Source of the DNA: Paenibacillus sp. SZ31
GTDB taxonomy: Bacteria; Bacillota; Bacilli; Paenibacillales; Paenibacillaceae
Assembly: GCF_012912005.1 (NCBI RefSeq)
Contig: NZ_JABBEA010000002.1
Span: 310,001 to 374,000 of the forward strand
Direction of reading: 5' to 3'
DNA: 64,000 nt
Shown: positions 37,499-45,506 of the stretch, one piece after another
Layout of the letters: the number at the start of each line of letters is the position of its first letter
Numbering within the stretch: the first letter of the stretch is position 1
Position numbers and translations under genes: made by a program
Notes under the pieces: model-generated
The model's input: only the letters and a program-made list of their open reading frames with translations
What the model was told of the DNA's origin: nothing
Databases searched by the model: none

Positions 37499-38845
37499 CT
37501 ATCTAGTTATTTCATTTTCCCGCATTCCATACTCATAAGGAACACCCATATTCTCGCGTAGTGTTTTCCCTTCATATTCTCTATGGAACAAACCCCGTTC
37601 CTGCAAAATGGGGACAACCATGTTGACAAAATCCGCAACTCCGTCAAAAGATATATCCGGTACCACTGAGAATCCATCACATGCACCTTCCAAAAACCAT
37701 TCTTCCAAGAAATCAGCAACTTGTACGGGAGTACCCGCAACCACTGGGTGATAGTTAATAACGCCATGAGCCAGAACATCGCGAATCGTTAATCCTTCTA
37801 AAAGTAACTTCAAAGCCCTTGCGGAACGGGGGTCCATTGGGTTGGCATATGCATTTCTCAACAAGTTTGGTTCTAATGGTTTATCAATATCTACCGAGTT
37901 TACCGAGAGCGGTATACCGATCATGGAACCAAGGTAACTTACCCGATTGGGTATCTCCTCAGGATTAAAACTCATGAGTTGTTTTCGACGTTCCAGCGCT
38001 TCTTCTTCCGTAGCAGCCAGAGAAAACATAAACCCTGCATACATTTTGATATCATCTGGGTTTCGACCGAAACGAATAGCACTTTGTTGAATAGCTAGTC
38101 TCTGTTCACGAGCGGACTCTATGTCATATGGATTAGCATATACACCTGAAGCGTATTTCCCCGCCAACTCAAGTCCCTCACTTCCTCCTCCAGCTTGGAA
38201 AATAACCGGCTGTCCTTGCTCGGATGGAGGAATCGGTAGAGGACCACGAGATGCATAATATTGACCTTGAAGGTTAATAGGCCGGATTTTGTTCATATCC
38301 GCAAATTCCCCTCCATCCACATCTAACGTCCAAGCATCGGATTCCCAACTTCCCCATAAGGACTGAACCATCTGAATGCTTTCATGTGCTCTGGCGTAAC
38401 GTTCCTGGCGACTTGCCACACGTGCCCCAAAGTTTGCCGCTGCTGCAGGATCGGATGTGGTAACCGCATTCCATCCCACACGTCCATGACTGATTACATC
38501 CAATGCTTTGAACTGACGTGCAATGTTGTAGGGATAATTAAATGTCGTAGACAGCGTAGCAACTAATCCAATGTGCGTGGTCTCTCTTGCCACGGCCATC
38601 AGTGCCAGCATGGGGTCCATAGGAAACATAGGTGTCTGTGGGCCTAAATTATTGGATAATCCTGGAGTGTCAGCGATGAAAATCATTTGAAATTTTCCTT
38701 GTTCAGCTAATTTAGCCCGTTCTACATAACTATCCATATTGGTGTAAGCTGCGGGATCCGTGCCAGGCATTCTCCATGCGCTAAATTCGGCTCCATAACC
38801 CGAAACCATCTGTAAAGCCAGTTGCATTTCTCTTCTTTTATTCAT
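37499..38845 (-). CDS. LLM-class flavin-dependent monooxygenase (NtaA/DszA/SnaA type)
   Basis: A 448-residue bacterial-luciferase-like monooxygenase of the NtaA/SnaA/DszA/SsuD-related group. It has an (alpha/beta)8 barrel with GYGAEFSAWRMPGTDPAA near the N-terminus, ATLSTTFNYPYNIARQF and HGRVGWNAVTTSDPAAA around the flavin site, and FQAGGGSEGLELAGKYA for the phosphate. Members oxidise sulphur, nitrogen or carbon compounds using FMNH2 from a separate reductase; the adjacent NfsA-like gene could provide it. The substrate is unknown. It lies between the Gfo/Idh/MocA and NfsA-like genes in one operon; AAGGAG precedes the ATG. Confidence 0.9.
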   Translation of the reverse strand: MNKRREMQLALQMVSGYGAEFSAWRMPGTDPAAYTNMDSYVERAKLAEQGKFQMIFIADTPGLSNNLGPQTPMFPMDPMLALMAVARETTHIGLVATLSTTFNYPYNIARQFKALDVISHGRVGWNAVTTSDPAAAANFGARVASRQERYARAHESIQMVQSLWGSWESDAWTLDVDGGEFADMNKIRPINLQGQYYASRGPLPIPPSEQGQPVIFQAGGGSEGLELAGKYASGVYANPYDIESAREQRLAIQQSAIRFGRNPDDIKMYAGFMFSLAATEEEALERRKQLMSFNPEEIPNRVSYLGSMIGIPLSVNSVDIDKPLEPNLLRNAYANPMDPRSARALKLLLEGLTIRDVLAHGVINYHPVVAGTPVQVADFLEEWFLEGACDGFSVVPDISFDGVADFVNMVVPILQERGLFHREYEGKTLRENMGVPYEYGMRENEITR

Positions 38846-38865
38846 AACGTTTTTCTCCTTGAAGA

Positions 38866-39969
38866 TTATAGATATTGACGTTCACCGGTCTGGGCTGATT
38901 TCTCGACGGCATCCAGTAACTGATGAAGTTTCACCGCATCCGCGAAAGTAGGTGCTAAGGTAGTGCCTTCTTGGATATCTTGCGCGAACTTGCGATAAGC
39001 TTGAGCTATATTCAGAACAAATCCAGAGTCGGATTTAAGTGAATCAGGAGCATAGTAATAGGAATCAGGAATACGTAGTTCACGAAGTTCGTTGTCTGTT
39101 GATCCCGCACCGCGTAATTGGTGTGATCCGAATTGAATGGATGCTGGTGCACTCAGCACGATGGTTCCTTTGTCTCCGAAAATTTCTAACGTTAGTCCTG
39201 TCTGATGTTTAACTCCACCTTGAATATGAACGCTGGCTGCTGCACCATTAGTCAATTTTCCAGTAATCATGATCTGATCATCCGTTGTTTTCTTGATGAC
39301 TTTCTGAATATCTACCAATTCAACTTCTGGAAACTGTTGAGCTGTGGTCGCAGACAATTCTGTAAAGTCCCCAAGCATATAGGTAAATGCATCCAGATTG
39401 TGTCCACCTACAATGGTCAGCAAATTCCCTCCAACTTTCCGGTCAAACAAGTACGCACTCGACTTGTCACCAACGCCACCCATGCCATCTATAGAGATCT
39501 TCAGGTTGGCAGACAACACTTTCCCAACATAACCCTCTGCCAACAGATCTTTCACATACTGAATTGCTGGTGCTTGTCTGGCCTGAAGTCCAATCGCATT
39601 TGGCAGTTGTGCGGAAGCTATCCATTCCTGAATTTCCAAGGCTTCATCTGTATTCGACCCCAGTGGCCATTCACAATAGATTGGTTTGCCAGCAGGAGCG
39701 ATGGCCTTGACTGCATTATAATGCTCCCTAACGTTAATGCTAACAACCACCATATCAACATCGGTATGATGAGCCAATTCCTCGCTGTTATCAAATCCGT
39801 GATCTGCGTGGAAAGCTTCTGCGCTTTTCTTTGCACTTACCATATTACTTGTCCCAACCGCTGTAAGCTCGAATTCATCCAAATGCTGAATAGCTGGAAT
39901 ATGTGTTCCACTCGCCCACCCGTTATTAATTGAAGCTCCTATGATTCCTGTACGAATTTTTTTATTCAT
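38866..39969 (-). CDS. Gfo/Idh/MocA family oxidoreductase
   Basis: A 367-residue NAD(P)-dependent dehydrogenase. The Rossmann domain (about 5-125) starts RTGIIGASINNGWASGTHIP and includes the EWPLGSN loop, where the family usually has EKP; here Trp replaces Lys, a change also seen in Gal80-like members. The C-terminal beta-sheet domain carries the substrate site. It is first in the operon with the LLM monooxygenase and NfsA-like reductase. A TTAGCTTGCTAA operator lies about 145 nt upstream. With the EKP Lys missing, ordinary sugar dehydrogenase activity is uncertain. Confidence 0.87.
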   Translation of the reverse strand: MNKKIRTGIIGASINNGWASGTHIPAIQHLDEFELTAVGTSNMVSAKKSAEAFHADHGFDNSEELAHHTDVDMVVVSINVREHYNAVKAIAPAGKPIYCEWPLGSNTDEALEIQEWIASAQLPNAIGLQARQAPAIQYVKDLLAEGYVGKVLSANLKISIDGMGGVGDKSSAYLFDRKVGGNLLTIVGGHNLDAFTYMLGDFTELSATTAQQFPEVELVDIQKVIKKTTDDQIMITGKLTNGAAASVHIQGGVKHQTGLTLEIFGDKGTIVLSAPASIQFGSHQLRGAGSTDNELRELRIPDSYYYAPDSLKSDSGFVLNIAQAYRKFAQDIQEGTTLAPTFADAVKLHQLLDAVEKSAQTGERQYL

Positions 39970-40111
39970 TATTAAACAACTCCCTTGTTATAGTTCACGG
40001 TATGATCGAATATCAGTTTGTCTCCAACCATGTAAATCTAAAAAACTCATCACTATTTCCTTCTACTTGCTGTATGCCCTTATCAGTCACTCCTTTCTAT
40101 GGTATATTTAT

Positions 40112-40176
40112 TTAGCTTGCTAACTATAAAATCAAGATATCGTTATTATTCTTTCACATTTTAGGTAAGCTAAAAT
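40112..40176. promoter_or_regulatory. Two MarR-type palindromes between the gfo operon and HxlR gene
   Basis: TTAGCTTGCTAA (40112-40123) faces the gfo operon; on the minus strand it is followed by ATAAATAT, as the other copies are followed by a -10. A second palindrome, ATTTTAG-GTAAG-CTAAAAT (40158-40176), has 7-bp perfect arms and lies towards the HxlR gene. The region 39970-40282 contains no gene. Confidence 0.65.
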
Positions 40177-40282
40177 TGTTTGGTGTTGACAACATCATAG
40201 GTGTATTCGTTTTGTTTGCAAAGAGGGCAATTTAAATGAACATAGTACATCTTTTTGTACCTTTGGATCAGGAGTGATATGA

Positions 40283-40636
40283 ATGAGAGTATGTAACGAA
40301 GGATTTGATCAAGACTTTATAGATGGAAAAAGTGACATGTACGCCATAGCGTTTACTCAGAATGTCCTTTCCGGACGATGGAAATATTTTATATTATGGT
40401 ATTTAAAAGACGAAACACGCCGTTATACGGATATCAAAAAATTCCTTGGAGATCTCTCTCAAGGCTCTCTTACAAAGCAGCTTAAAGAATTGGAGAATGA
40501 TGGCGTTATTCAACGGGATGTCTATCCGGAAGTTCCTCCACGCGTCGAGTACTCATTAACAGACAAGGGAATCAAATTACTTCCGATCCTTGAAAAGATG
40601 GCGGACTACGGTAGAGAATACGGTGAGACAACGTAA
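40283..40636 (+). CDS. HxlR-family regulator
   Basis: A 117-residue winged-helix protein of the HxlR type: GRWKYFILWYLKDETRRYTDIKKFL, then SLTKQLKELENDGVIQRDVY and PPRVEYSLTDKG, the family signature. These regulators often act on a divergent gene, here the gfo-LLM-nfsA operon. A Cys at position 4, before the HTH, is typical of aldehyde- or electrophile-sensing HxlR proteins, but the signal is unknown. GGAG lies 8 nt before the ATG. Confidence 0.9.
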   Translation: MRVCNEGFDQDFIDGKSDMYAIAFTQNVLSGRWKYFILWYLKDETRRYTDIKKFLGDLSQGSLTKQLKELENDGVIQRDVYPEVPPRVEYSLTDKGIKLLPILEKMADYGREYGETT

Positions 40637-40660
40637 GCTTAGAATACAACGTCAACATCC

Positions 40661-40905
40661 ACCGTATTCAATAATATTGGTTTTAATTACTTTTGGCGTA
40701 TTGAGCACATCCATGGATAGCCGTATTTGTATCAGCTCTCATGTTGACTATTGTTGAGTGGATCGCAAAAGAGTACGGAAAAGTGTGGTATTTTAATGGA
40801 TGGAATATCTTCTGGTCTTACGTTTCATATCTGATCCCTATGGTGAGGGCATACCTATACAGTTCAATTTTCTTCAAAGTGTTCAAAACACGTAACCCTT
40901 CATAA
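40661..40905 (+). pseudogene. Frameshifted remnant of a small membrane protein
   Basis: Frame one (from 40661) reads TVFNNIGFNYFWRIEHIHG and stops. One frame over, the sequence continues as PWIAVFVSALMLTIVEWIAK, then WYFNGWNIFWSYVSYLIP and SSIFFKVFKTRNPS before TAA at 40903-40905. The shift lies near 40710. The Trp-rich membrane segments resemble the C-terminal part of CBO0543-type membrane proteins, a tentative match. There is no start codon or ribosome binding site for the second part. The rest of 40637-41176 holds only the terminator below. Confidence 0.5.
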
Positions 40906-41002
40906 AATATGTATTCTCAGCCAGCATAAGCAAATAATAGGGTTCCCTATTAGATATATTTGTTAAGGGGACGATATGTCTTTCTCCTAATTTAATAAAA
41001 TC

Positions 41003-41027
41003 CAAAAAAGCCGCTAATTTAGCGGCT
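41003..41027 (-). terminator. Intrinsic terminator after SAHH-like gene
   Basis: AGCCGCTA (41009-41016) pairs with TAGCGGCT (41020-41027), followed on the minus strand by six U. It lies about 150 nt after the stop of the SAHH-like gene. Confidence 0.85.
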
Positions 41028-41176
41028 CTCAATTGGGCCAATATTGTGGTACCAACATTAATCCTATGGTTTAATATTAGCTTGCTTCCCATCAGGAGCC
41101 ACCGACTCATCGCTCGTCTTCACACCCCTGCGCTTCATAGTAAAACAACACCAAAAATAAAATTAACATACTAACT

Positions 41177-42358
41177 CTATTGAATAGAGTTCATAAATAG
41201 CTTACTAACTTGACTATCAATATCTTTCGGTACGGGTTGCAACCCATGTTGCAGTGATTCCGCATTCGTAATAATGCGATAGGCAGAATAGGATATCAGT
41301 GCAAATCCCATGTCCATAATCTCAATGGGATTACCGTCAGCTCCTGCCAAATTAAGAGGGTTTGCATGATGAAGCAAATAGATACTTTTCTCTGCAAACG
41401 TGATTCGTTCGATACCTTCTTTCACGACTTCAACGGATTGAGAAGCTTGCTTGATTTCTTCCACATTGATTTCAAAACCGTAGTGCCCTGAGTTTGCAAG
41501 AATAACTTTTTCTTTGAAGTAAGGGATATGCTGCTCGGTTATGACATTAAAAGATCCAGTTGCCGTAATGATCACATCCGCTTCGGGGATTAATTCGTGC
41601 AGTTCCCCAACCCAATGCCCGTCTGTTTTTGCATTTAAGAGATTAACAGGATTCATGTCATAGACTAACGTAATCGCACCTAATCCCCGGAACTTTTTAG
41701 CAATGCCGCTACCGCAATATCCGTATCCCACAACAAGAACCTTTTTCCCTCCAACGAGAAGACTGGTTGTGCGCATGAAACCATCTACAACAGACTGTCC
41801 AACACCCAGCGCGTTCTCAAAAGTCTGCTTCAAGGGCGAGTCATCAATCACGATAACGGGATAATCAGGCTGTACCCCACTCTTCTCAATCAGCAACCTT
41901 CCTGTACGTGTCTCTTCGTTTGCACCAATTGGGTTCCAATCAGGTTTCAGTTCATCGTGAGCAAGAATCAGGCTTGCACCATTGTCGAGGAAGAGATCGA
42001 TTTTATGTTCCATGACCATCTGTAGGTAACGTTTGTGATCGTCATAACGATCTCCTTCTTTCGCTAAAACCGTGACATTAGGTAGTGATGCCAGGTATGC
42101 TGCGGTATCCTTCTTCGTTGTTCCAAGACACCCGACCAAATAGATATGTGCAGCCCCACTCGCTAGAAGACCCTCTACCCAGAATCCCGTTTTGGGCTCA
42201 ATATGCATACTGATCGCGATAGTCATTCCTTTAAGGACTTGCTGCTCTTGAAACAATTGATTCACTTCTGTGATCAAAGGCATTCTCTCTCTAAACCACT
42301 GCATTCTCACTAACCCCGCACTAGCCAAACTTTGATCATCAATAATACTGTTCATCAT
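41177..42358 (-). CDS. Divergent S-adenosylhomocysteine hydrolase-like NAD-binding protein
   Basis: A 393-residue protein with the SAHH layout: an N-terminal substrate domain (MHIEPKTGFWVEGL in place of the usual LHMTxQTAVL), the EETRTG motif, LKQTFEN where SAHH has KxKFDN, and a central Rossmann NAD domain with VVGYGYCGSGIAKKF. ATGSFNVI and SGHYGFEINV match ATGNxxVI and GHFDNEI. Two acidic active-site positions differ (LDNG for LDDG, FEN for FDN), the C-terminal Lys/Tyr cap of SAHH is missing, and there is no Cys at the KFDNxxGC position. It binds NAD and probably a nucleoside or related substrate, but is unlikely to be a standard SAHH. It is divergent from a Crp/Fnr regulator. Confidence 0.82.
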   Translation of the reverse strand: MMNSIIDDQSLASAGLVRMQWFRERMPLITEVNQLFQEQQVLKGMTIAISMHIEPKTGFWVEGLLASGAAHIYLVGCLGTTKKDTAAYLASLPNVTVLAKEGDRYDDHKRYLQMVMEHKIDLFLDNGASLILAHDELKPDWNPIGANEETRTGRLLIEKSGVQPDYPVIVIDDSPLKQTFENALGVGQSVVDGFMRTTSLLVGGKKVLVVGYGYCGSGIAKKFRGLGAITLVYDMNPVNLLNAKTDGHWVGELHELIPEADVIITATGSFNVITEQHIPYFKEKVILANSGHYGFEINVEEIKQASQSVEVVKEGIERITFAEKSIYLLHHANPLNLAGADGNPIEIMDMGFALISYSAYRIITNAESLQHGLQPVPKDIDSQVSKLFMNSIQ

Positions 42359-42402
42359 AAGTTCCCCCTATGTACCACTCCGTTGTTTTATAATTCGAGG
42401 TA

Positions 42403-42444
42403 AGTATAATATTTAAAAAGGACTGTCAATAAGGACAAATGTCC
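42403..42444 (-). promoter_or_regulatory. Promoter of SAHH-like gene with Crp/Fnr-type site near -42
   Basis: On the minus strand TTGACA (42424-42429) and TATACT (42403-42408) are 15 nt apart. The palindrome GGACA-AA-TGTCC (42433-42444) is centred about 42 bp upstream of the predicted start, the class II position for Crp/Fnr activators. It is also about 100 bp before the divergent Crp/Fnr gene. Confidence 0.55.
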
Positions 42445-42539
42445 GCCTTTTGGAGAGTACATCAAATAATTACTTTGTGTATGATGATCGGGAGAAAATG
42501 GTTGATCTAAAATAGTTAGTAAAGGAGTCCTCACGTGTT

Positions 42540-43211
42540 ATGCCCATAAAAGTCAACCCTGATATCACAGCAGCGGTCCTCAAAGCAAATTTACAGGAAA
42601 TCATTACCGATGAAGCTTTGACCAATCTGCAAGTGAAAATGTATAAGAAAAACGAGACGGTTGTCGTCTCAGGCAACGAATTGCAGTACTTTTATATCGT
42701 AATTGAAGGCAGGGTTGCCATTCACAATTATTCTGATCAAGGAAACGTAGCCGTTGTCGATTATGTAGAAAAAAACGGAGTGTTGGGTGACTTGGAATTT
42801 TTTCAACAATGCAATTATCTTCATACTGCTGTCGCTGTTGTACCGTCAACCATTCTACTGATCCCTTTGCAGATTGTACATTCGCACTTGACCAAATCAG
42901 TCACTTTTTTATCGCATATGTGTACGGTTCTCACGGATAAACTCATGAAGTCTTCAGTAAAAAATGCAAGGTCATTGTTATATCCTGCAAAAAATAAACT
43001 GTGTAAATATATTCTGCAAACCTCGGAGAAATTTGAATCAGCAACGATTCCTTTTGTCATGAAAGATATTTCAAGCATGATGGGAATCTCCGATCGACAT
43101 ATTAGAAGATTGTTAAGCGATTTAGCCCAGGAGCAGATCATCATTAAGGAAAATAGAACAATAAAGGTGTTGGATATGGAGCAGTTACATCGATATTCAA
43201 CCGATTTCTAA
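42540..43211 (+). CDS. Crp/Fnr-family regulator
   Basis: A 223-residue protein with an N-terminal cyclic-nucleotide-binding-like beta-roll (about 20-120; LQYFYIVIEGRVAIHNY, then GVLGDLEFF), a dimer helix, and a C-terminal winged HTH (about 160-215; VMKDISSMMGISDRHIRRLL). The cAMP-binding Arg/Glu pocket is not obvious and no N-terminal Cys cluster is present, so neither cAMP nor an FeS cluster is indicated. It resembles YeiL-type members. It is divergent from the SAHH-like gene, its likely target. GGAG lies 12 nt upstream of the ATG. Confidence 0.88.
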   Translation: MPIKVNPDITAAVLKANLQEIITDEALTNLQVKMYKKNETVVVSGNELQYFYIVIEGRVAIHNYSDQGNVAVVDYVEKNGVLGDLEFFQQCNYLHTAVAVVPSTILLIPLQIVHSHLTKSVTFLSHMCTVLTDKLMKSSVKNARSLLYPAKNKLCKYILQTSEKFESATIPFVMKDISSMMGISDRHIRRLLSDLAQEQIIIKENRTIKVLDMEQLHRYSTDF

Positions 43212-43248
43212 ATCGTTTTGCCCCAAGTAAAACAGTATCCAGTATAAG

Positions 43249-43289
43249 CAAAACCACCTCATTACCGTTTCCGGTTGAATGAGGTGGTT
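43249..43289 (-). terminator. Terminator after AhpD-like gene
   Basis: AACCACCTCAT (43252-43262) pairs with ATGAGGTGGTT (43279-43289), with an inner ACCG/CGGT pairing. On the minus strand UUUUGCUU follows. It lies between the convergent Crp/Fnr gene and the ABC operon and may also stop the former. Confidence 0.8.
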
Positions 43290-43298
43290 CTAAGTGAA

Positions 43299-43847
43299 TC
43301 AGGACTTGGCAGGAAGTATGTTTTTGTCGAATTCCACTTCGAACAGATACTCATCCAGATCGACCTTCAAGGCTTCGTTGAAGATGTTGGAAGCGATCAT
43401 TTTGCATCCGACCGTGGTGATGAGTACGATCTCTTCCGATGTGAACTGACTTCTTAATCTGTCGTATATGGATTCATCGATGGTGTTTGCGTTGTTAACC
43501 AGCCCACGACCGTAATCGATCAGCACCTGTTCAATTTCAGTGAACTCGAACTCATTAAAACTGATATTCAGATCCCGTAGAAGCTTGGCGTGGTACGTGG
43601 AGCAAACCAGACAATCATTTTCAGTAGAAATGGCATAACAGTAGAAATAAATGGCGCGGCTTCCAATAATCTTTTGTAATTCATTGCGCACGGGATAAAA
43701 TTCCATTGCATCGAAGGACGGCATGGAATACAGCAGCGTTTTTACCATATTGGTTACACGACTGCCACTTTTGATCCGCTCATCAACGAAATTCTTGGCT
43801 TCCTGAGTCATCTCTTCATATTGTAATGCAGGTACGACACTGCTCAT
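43299..43847 (-). CDS. AhpD-like carboxymuconolactone decarboxylase family protein
   Basis: A 182-residue protein with the AhpD core: Cys79 and Cys82 in DCLVCSTYH with His86, the CxxCxxxH motif of the peroxidase-like branch of the family, which gives thiol-disulphide activity. It is last in the operon with the oligopeptide-type ABC transporter, 58 bp after the OppF-like gene. Its role beside a transporter and amino-acid enzymes is not known; protection from peroxide made by an oxidase in the same pathway is only a guess. Confidence 0.85.
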   Translation of the reverse strand: MSSVVPALQYEEMTQEAKNFVDERIKSGSRVTNMVKTLLYSMPSFDAMEFYPVRNELQKIIGSRAIYFYCYAISTENDCLVCSTYHAKLLRDLNISFNEFEFTEIEQVLIDYGRGLVNNANTIDESIYDRLRSQFTSEEIVLITTVGCKMIASNIFNEALKVDLDEYLFEVEFDKNILPAKS

Positions 43848-43905
43848 ATTGGGGTTCCTCCTCTTATTCGATTAAATGTTATGAATTGTACGATCATGTG
43901 GATAC

Positions 43906-44688
43906 TTATTCGAAACGAGGAATCTCGATTCGTGGGATCGCCTGAATCAGCGTCCGTGTATAATCATGCTGTGGCTCATGGAAAATACGTTTGGTCTCGC
44001 CCTCTTCCACGATTTGTCCATCTTTCATGACCATTACGCGGTGCGAAATGCTATAGATTACTTCAAGTCCGTGGGCGATAAACAGATAGGAAAGTCCTTT
44101 CTGCTGCTGGAGAGTTTTCAACAAATCCAAAATTTGAGCCTGAATCGTCATGTCCAGCGCCGAAGTCGGCTCATCACAGACGATGACAGCTGGTTCCGCT
44201 GCAAGGGCCCTGGCGATCCCCACCCGTTGACATTGCCCACCGGACAGTTCTCCAGGATAACGGGTTCTGTACTCCCTTGGCAGTCCTACATCGTCCAGCA
44301 ACGCATCAACACGGCTGTCGATCGCTTTAGGACTCAGTTGAAAGTACAGCTTCAGTGGTTCAGCCACAATATCTCTGATCCTCCATCTTGGGTTCAGGGA
44401 GGACACCGGGTCCTGGAAAACGTACTGGATGCTGCGTCTGTCGGAGCGAATACGCTTCGTCCCGCTCAAGGATTTGTCCCCCAAGGCAATCGTGCCTGAT
44501 GTGAGAGGAATCATGCCAGCGACCATTTTCGCAACTGTTGTTTTGCCACTTCCGGATTCGCCAACAATGCCCAACGTCTCCCCTTGCCGAAGATGAAAGG
44601 ATACATCACGAACAGCCGCAAAATCGGTGCCGCTCCGCGTGCGATATACTTTATTCAGTCCCTGTGCCTCCAGTAGGGGTTTGTTCAT
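43906..44688 (-). CDS. Oligopeptide/dipeptide ABC transporter ATPase, DppF/OppF type
   Basis: A 260-residue ABC ATPase with Walker A GESGSGKTT, the signature LSGGQCQRVGIARAL and Walker B VIVCDEPTSALD. It is shorter than typical OppF: the C-terminal extension is cut to about 10 residues after the H-loop. It pairs with the OppD-like ATPase encoded just upstream, with 4-bp (ATGA) overlap, to power the importer encoded at 46579-49955. Confidence 0.92.
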   Translation of the reverse strand: MNKPLLEAQGLNKVYRTRSGTDFAAVRDVSFHLRQGETLGIVGESGSGKTTVAKMVAGMIPLTSGTIALGDKSLSGTKRIRSDRRSIQYVFQDPVSSLNPRWRIRDIVAEPLKLYFQLSPKAIDSRVDALLDDVGLPREYRTRYPGELSGGQCQRVGIARALAAEPAVIVCDEPTSALDMTIQAQILDLLKTLQQQKGLSYLFIAHGLEVIYSISHRVMVMKDGQIVEEGETKRIFHEPQHDYTRTLIQAIPRIEIPRFE

Positions 44689-45506
44689 GATTCCACCCCC
44701 TCAAAATAAATGCGAGGCATGCTGTTTAACAACTGCTTTGTGTACGGATGTTCAGGACGTTGGAATATATCTTCCTTTGTACCCTCTTCCACAAGATTCC
44801 CGTGCCTCATGACGATAACCCGATCAGCAATCTCGTGAACAACACCAAGGTCGTGGGTGATGAACAGTACGGTCATACCGTATTGTTTCTTCAGTTTTTG
44901 GATCAGTCGTAAAATCTGTGCTTGCACCGTTACATCCAGCGCTGTGGTCGGCTCGTCAGCAAGCAACAGATCTGGTCGTGATGACAAGGCCATCGCAATC
45001 ATCACACGCTGCCGCATGCCACCAGATAGTTGAAACGGATATTGCTTCACGACCTCGCCTACATTCCGGATTTCCACTTGAGTCAGCCATGATTTTGCTT
45101 CTTCAAGCGCATTCTTTTTACTGATCCGCTTAGGGGCATGCAGGCGAATCACATCCACCATCTGCGTTCCAATCGTATAGACCGGATTCAGTGCACTCAA
45201 GGCATCCTGGAACACCATGGCGATTCGTTTACCTCGAATACTCTCCATCTGTTTCTCATTTAATGTCAGCAAATCTTGACCGTCGAACCAGATATGTCCG
45301 TGAGTATATTCCGCGGTAGGTCGTGGCAACAGTTGCATAATCGATTTGGCGGCAACACTTTTGCCGCTGCCAGACTCGCCGACAAGACACAGTATCTCGC
45401 CTTCATGAATGTCAAAAGATATCTTATGGAGCACATCGGTGTGCTGATCCCCTTTGGTAAATCGAACACCTAATTCTTCCATGCGCAGGAGTTTTGGTTC
45501 TGTCAT
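44685..45506 (-). CDS. Oligopeptide/dipeptide ABC transporter ATPase, DppD/OppD type
   Basis: A 273-residue ABC ATPase with Walker [10 protein letters not shown], signature [15 protein letters not shown] and Walker [13 protein letters not shown]. It ends shortly after the [12 protein letters not shown] segment where longer homologues carry the FeS-type C-terminal extension, which is absent. It overlaps the preceding ornithine cyclodeaminase-family gene and the following OppF-like gene by 4 bp each, so synthesis is tightly coupled. Confidence 0.92.
   Translation of the reverse strand: MTEPKLLRMEELGVRFTKGDQHTDVLHKISFDIHEGEILCLVGESGSGKSVAAKSIMQLLPRPTAEYTHGHIWFDGQDLLTLNEKQMESIRGKRIAMVFQDALSALNPVYTIGTQMVDVIRLHAPKRISKKNALEEAKSWLTQVEIRNVGEVVKQYPFQLSGGMRQRVMIAMALSSRPDLLLADEPTTALDVTVQAQILRLIQKLKKQYGMTVLFITHDLGVVHEIADRVIVMRHGNLVEEGTKEDIFQRPEHPYTKQLLNSMPRIYFEGVES

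Noticed and set aside
39205..39933. 242-codon plus-strand frame opposite the Gfo/Idh/MocA gene
   Set aside because: Shadow of a clear dehydrogenase gene; the translated peptide has no domain and is rich in Cys and His from reversed codons.
40883..41110. 75-codon minus-strand frame downstream of the SAHH-like gene
   Set aside because: It spans the terminator at 41003-41027, has no ribosome binding site and no recognisable similarity.
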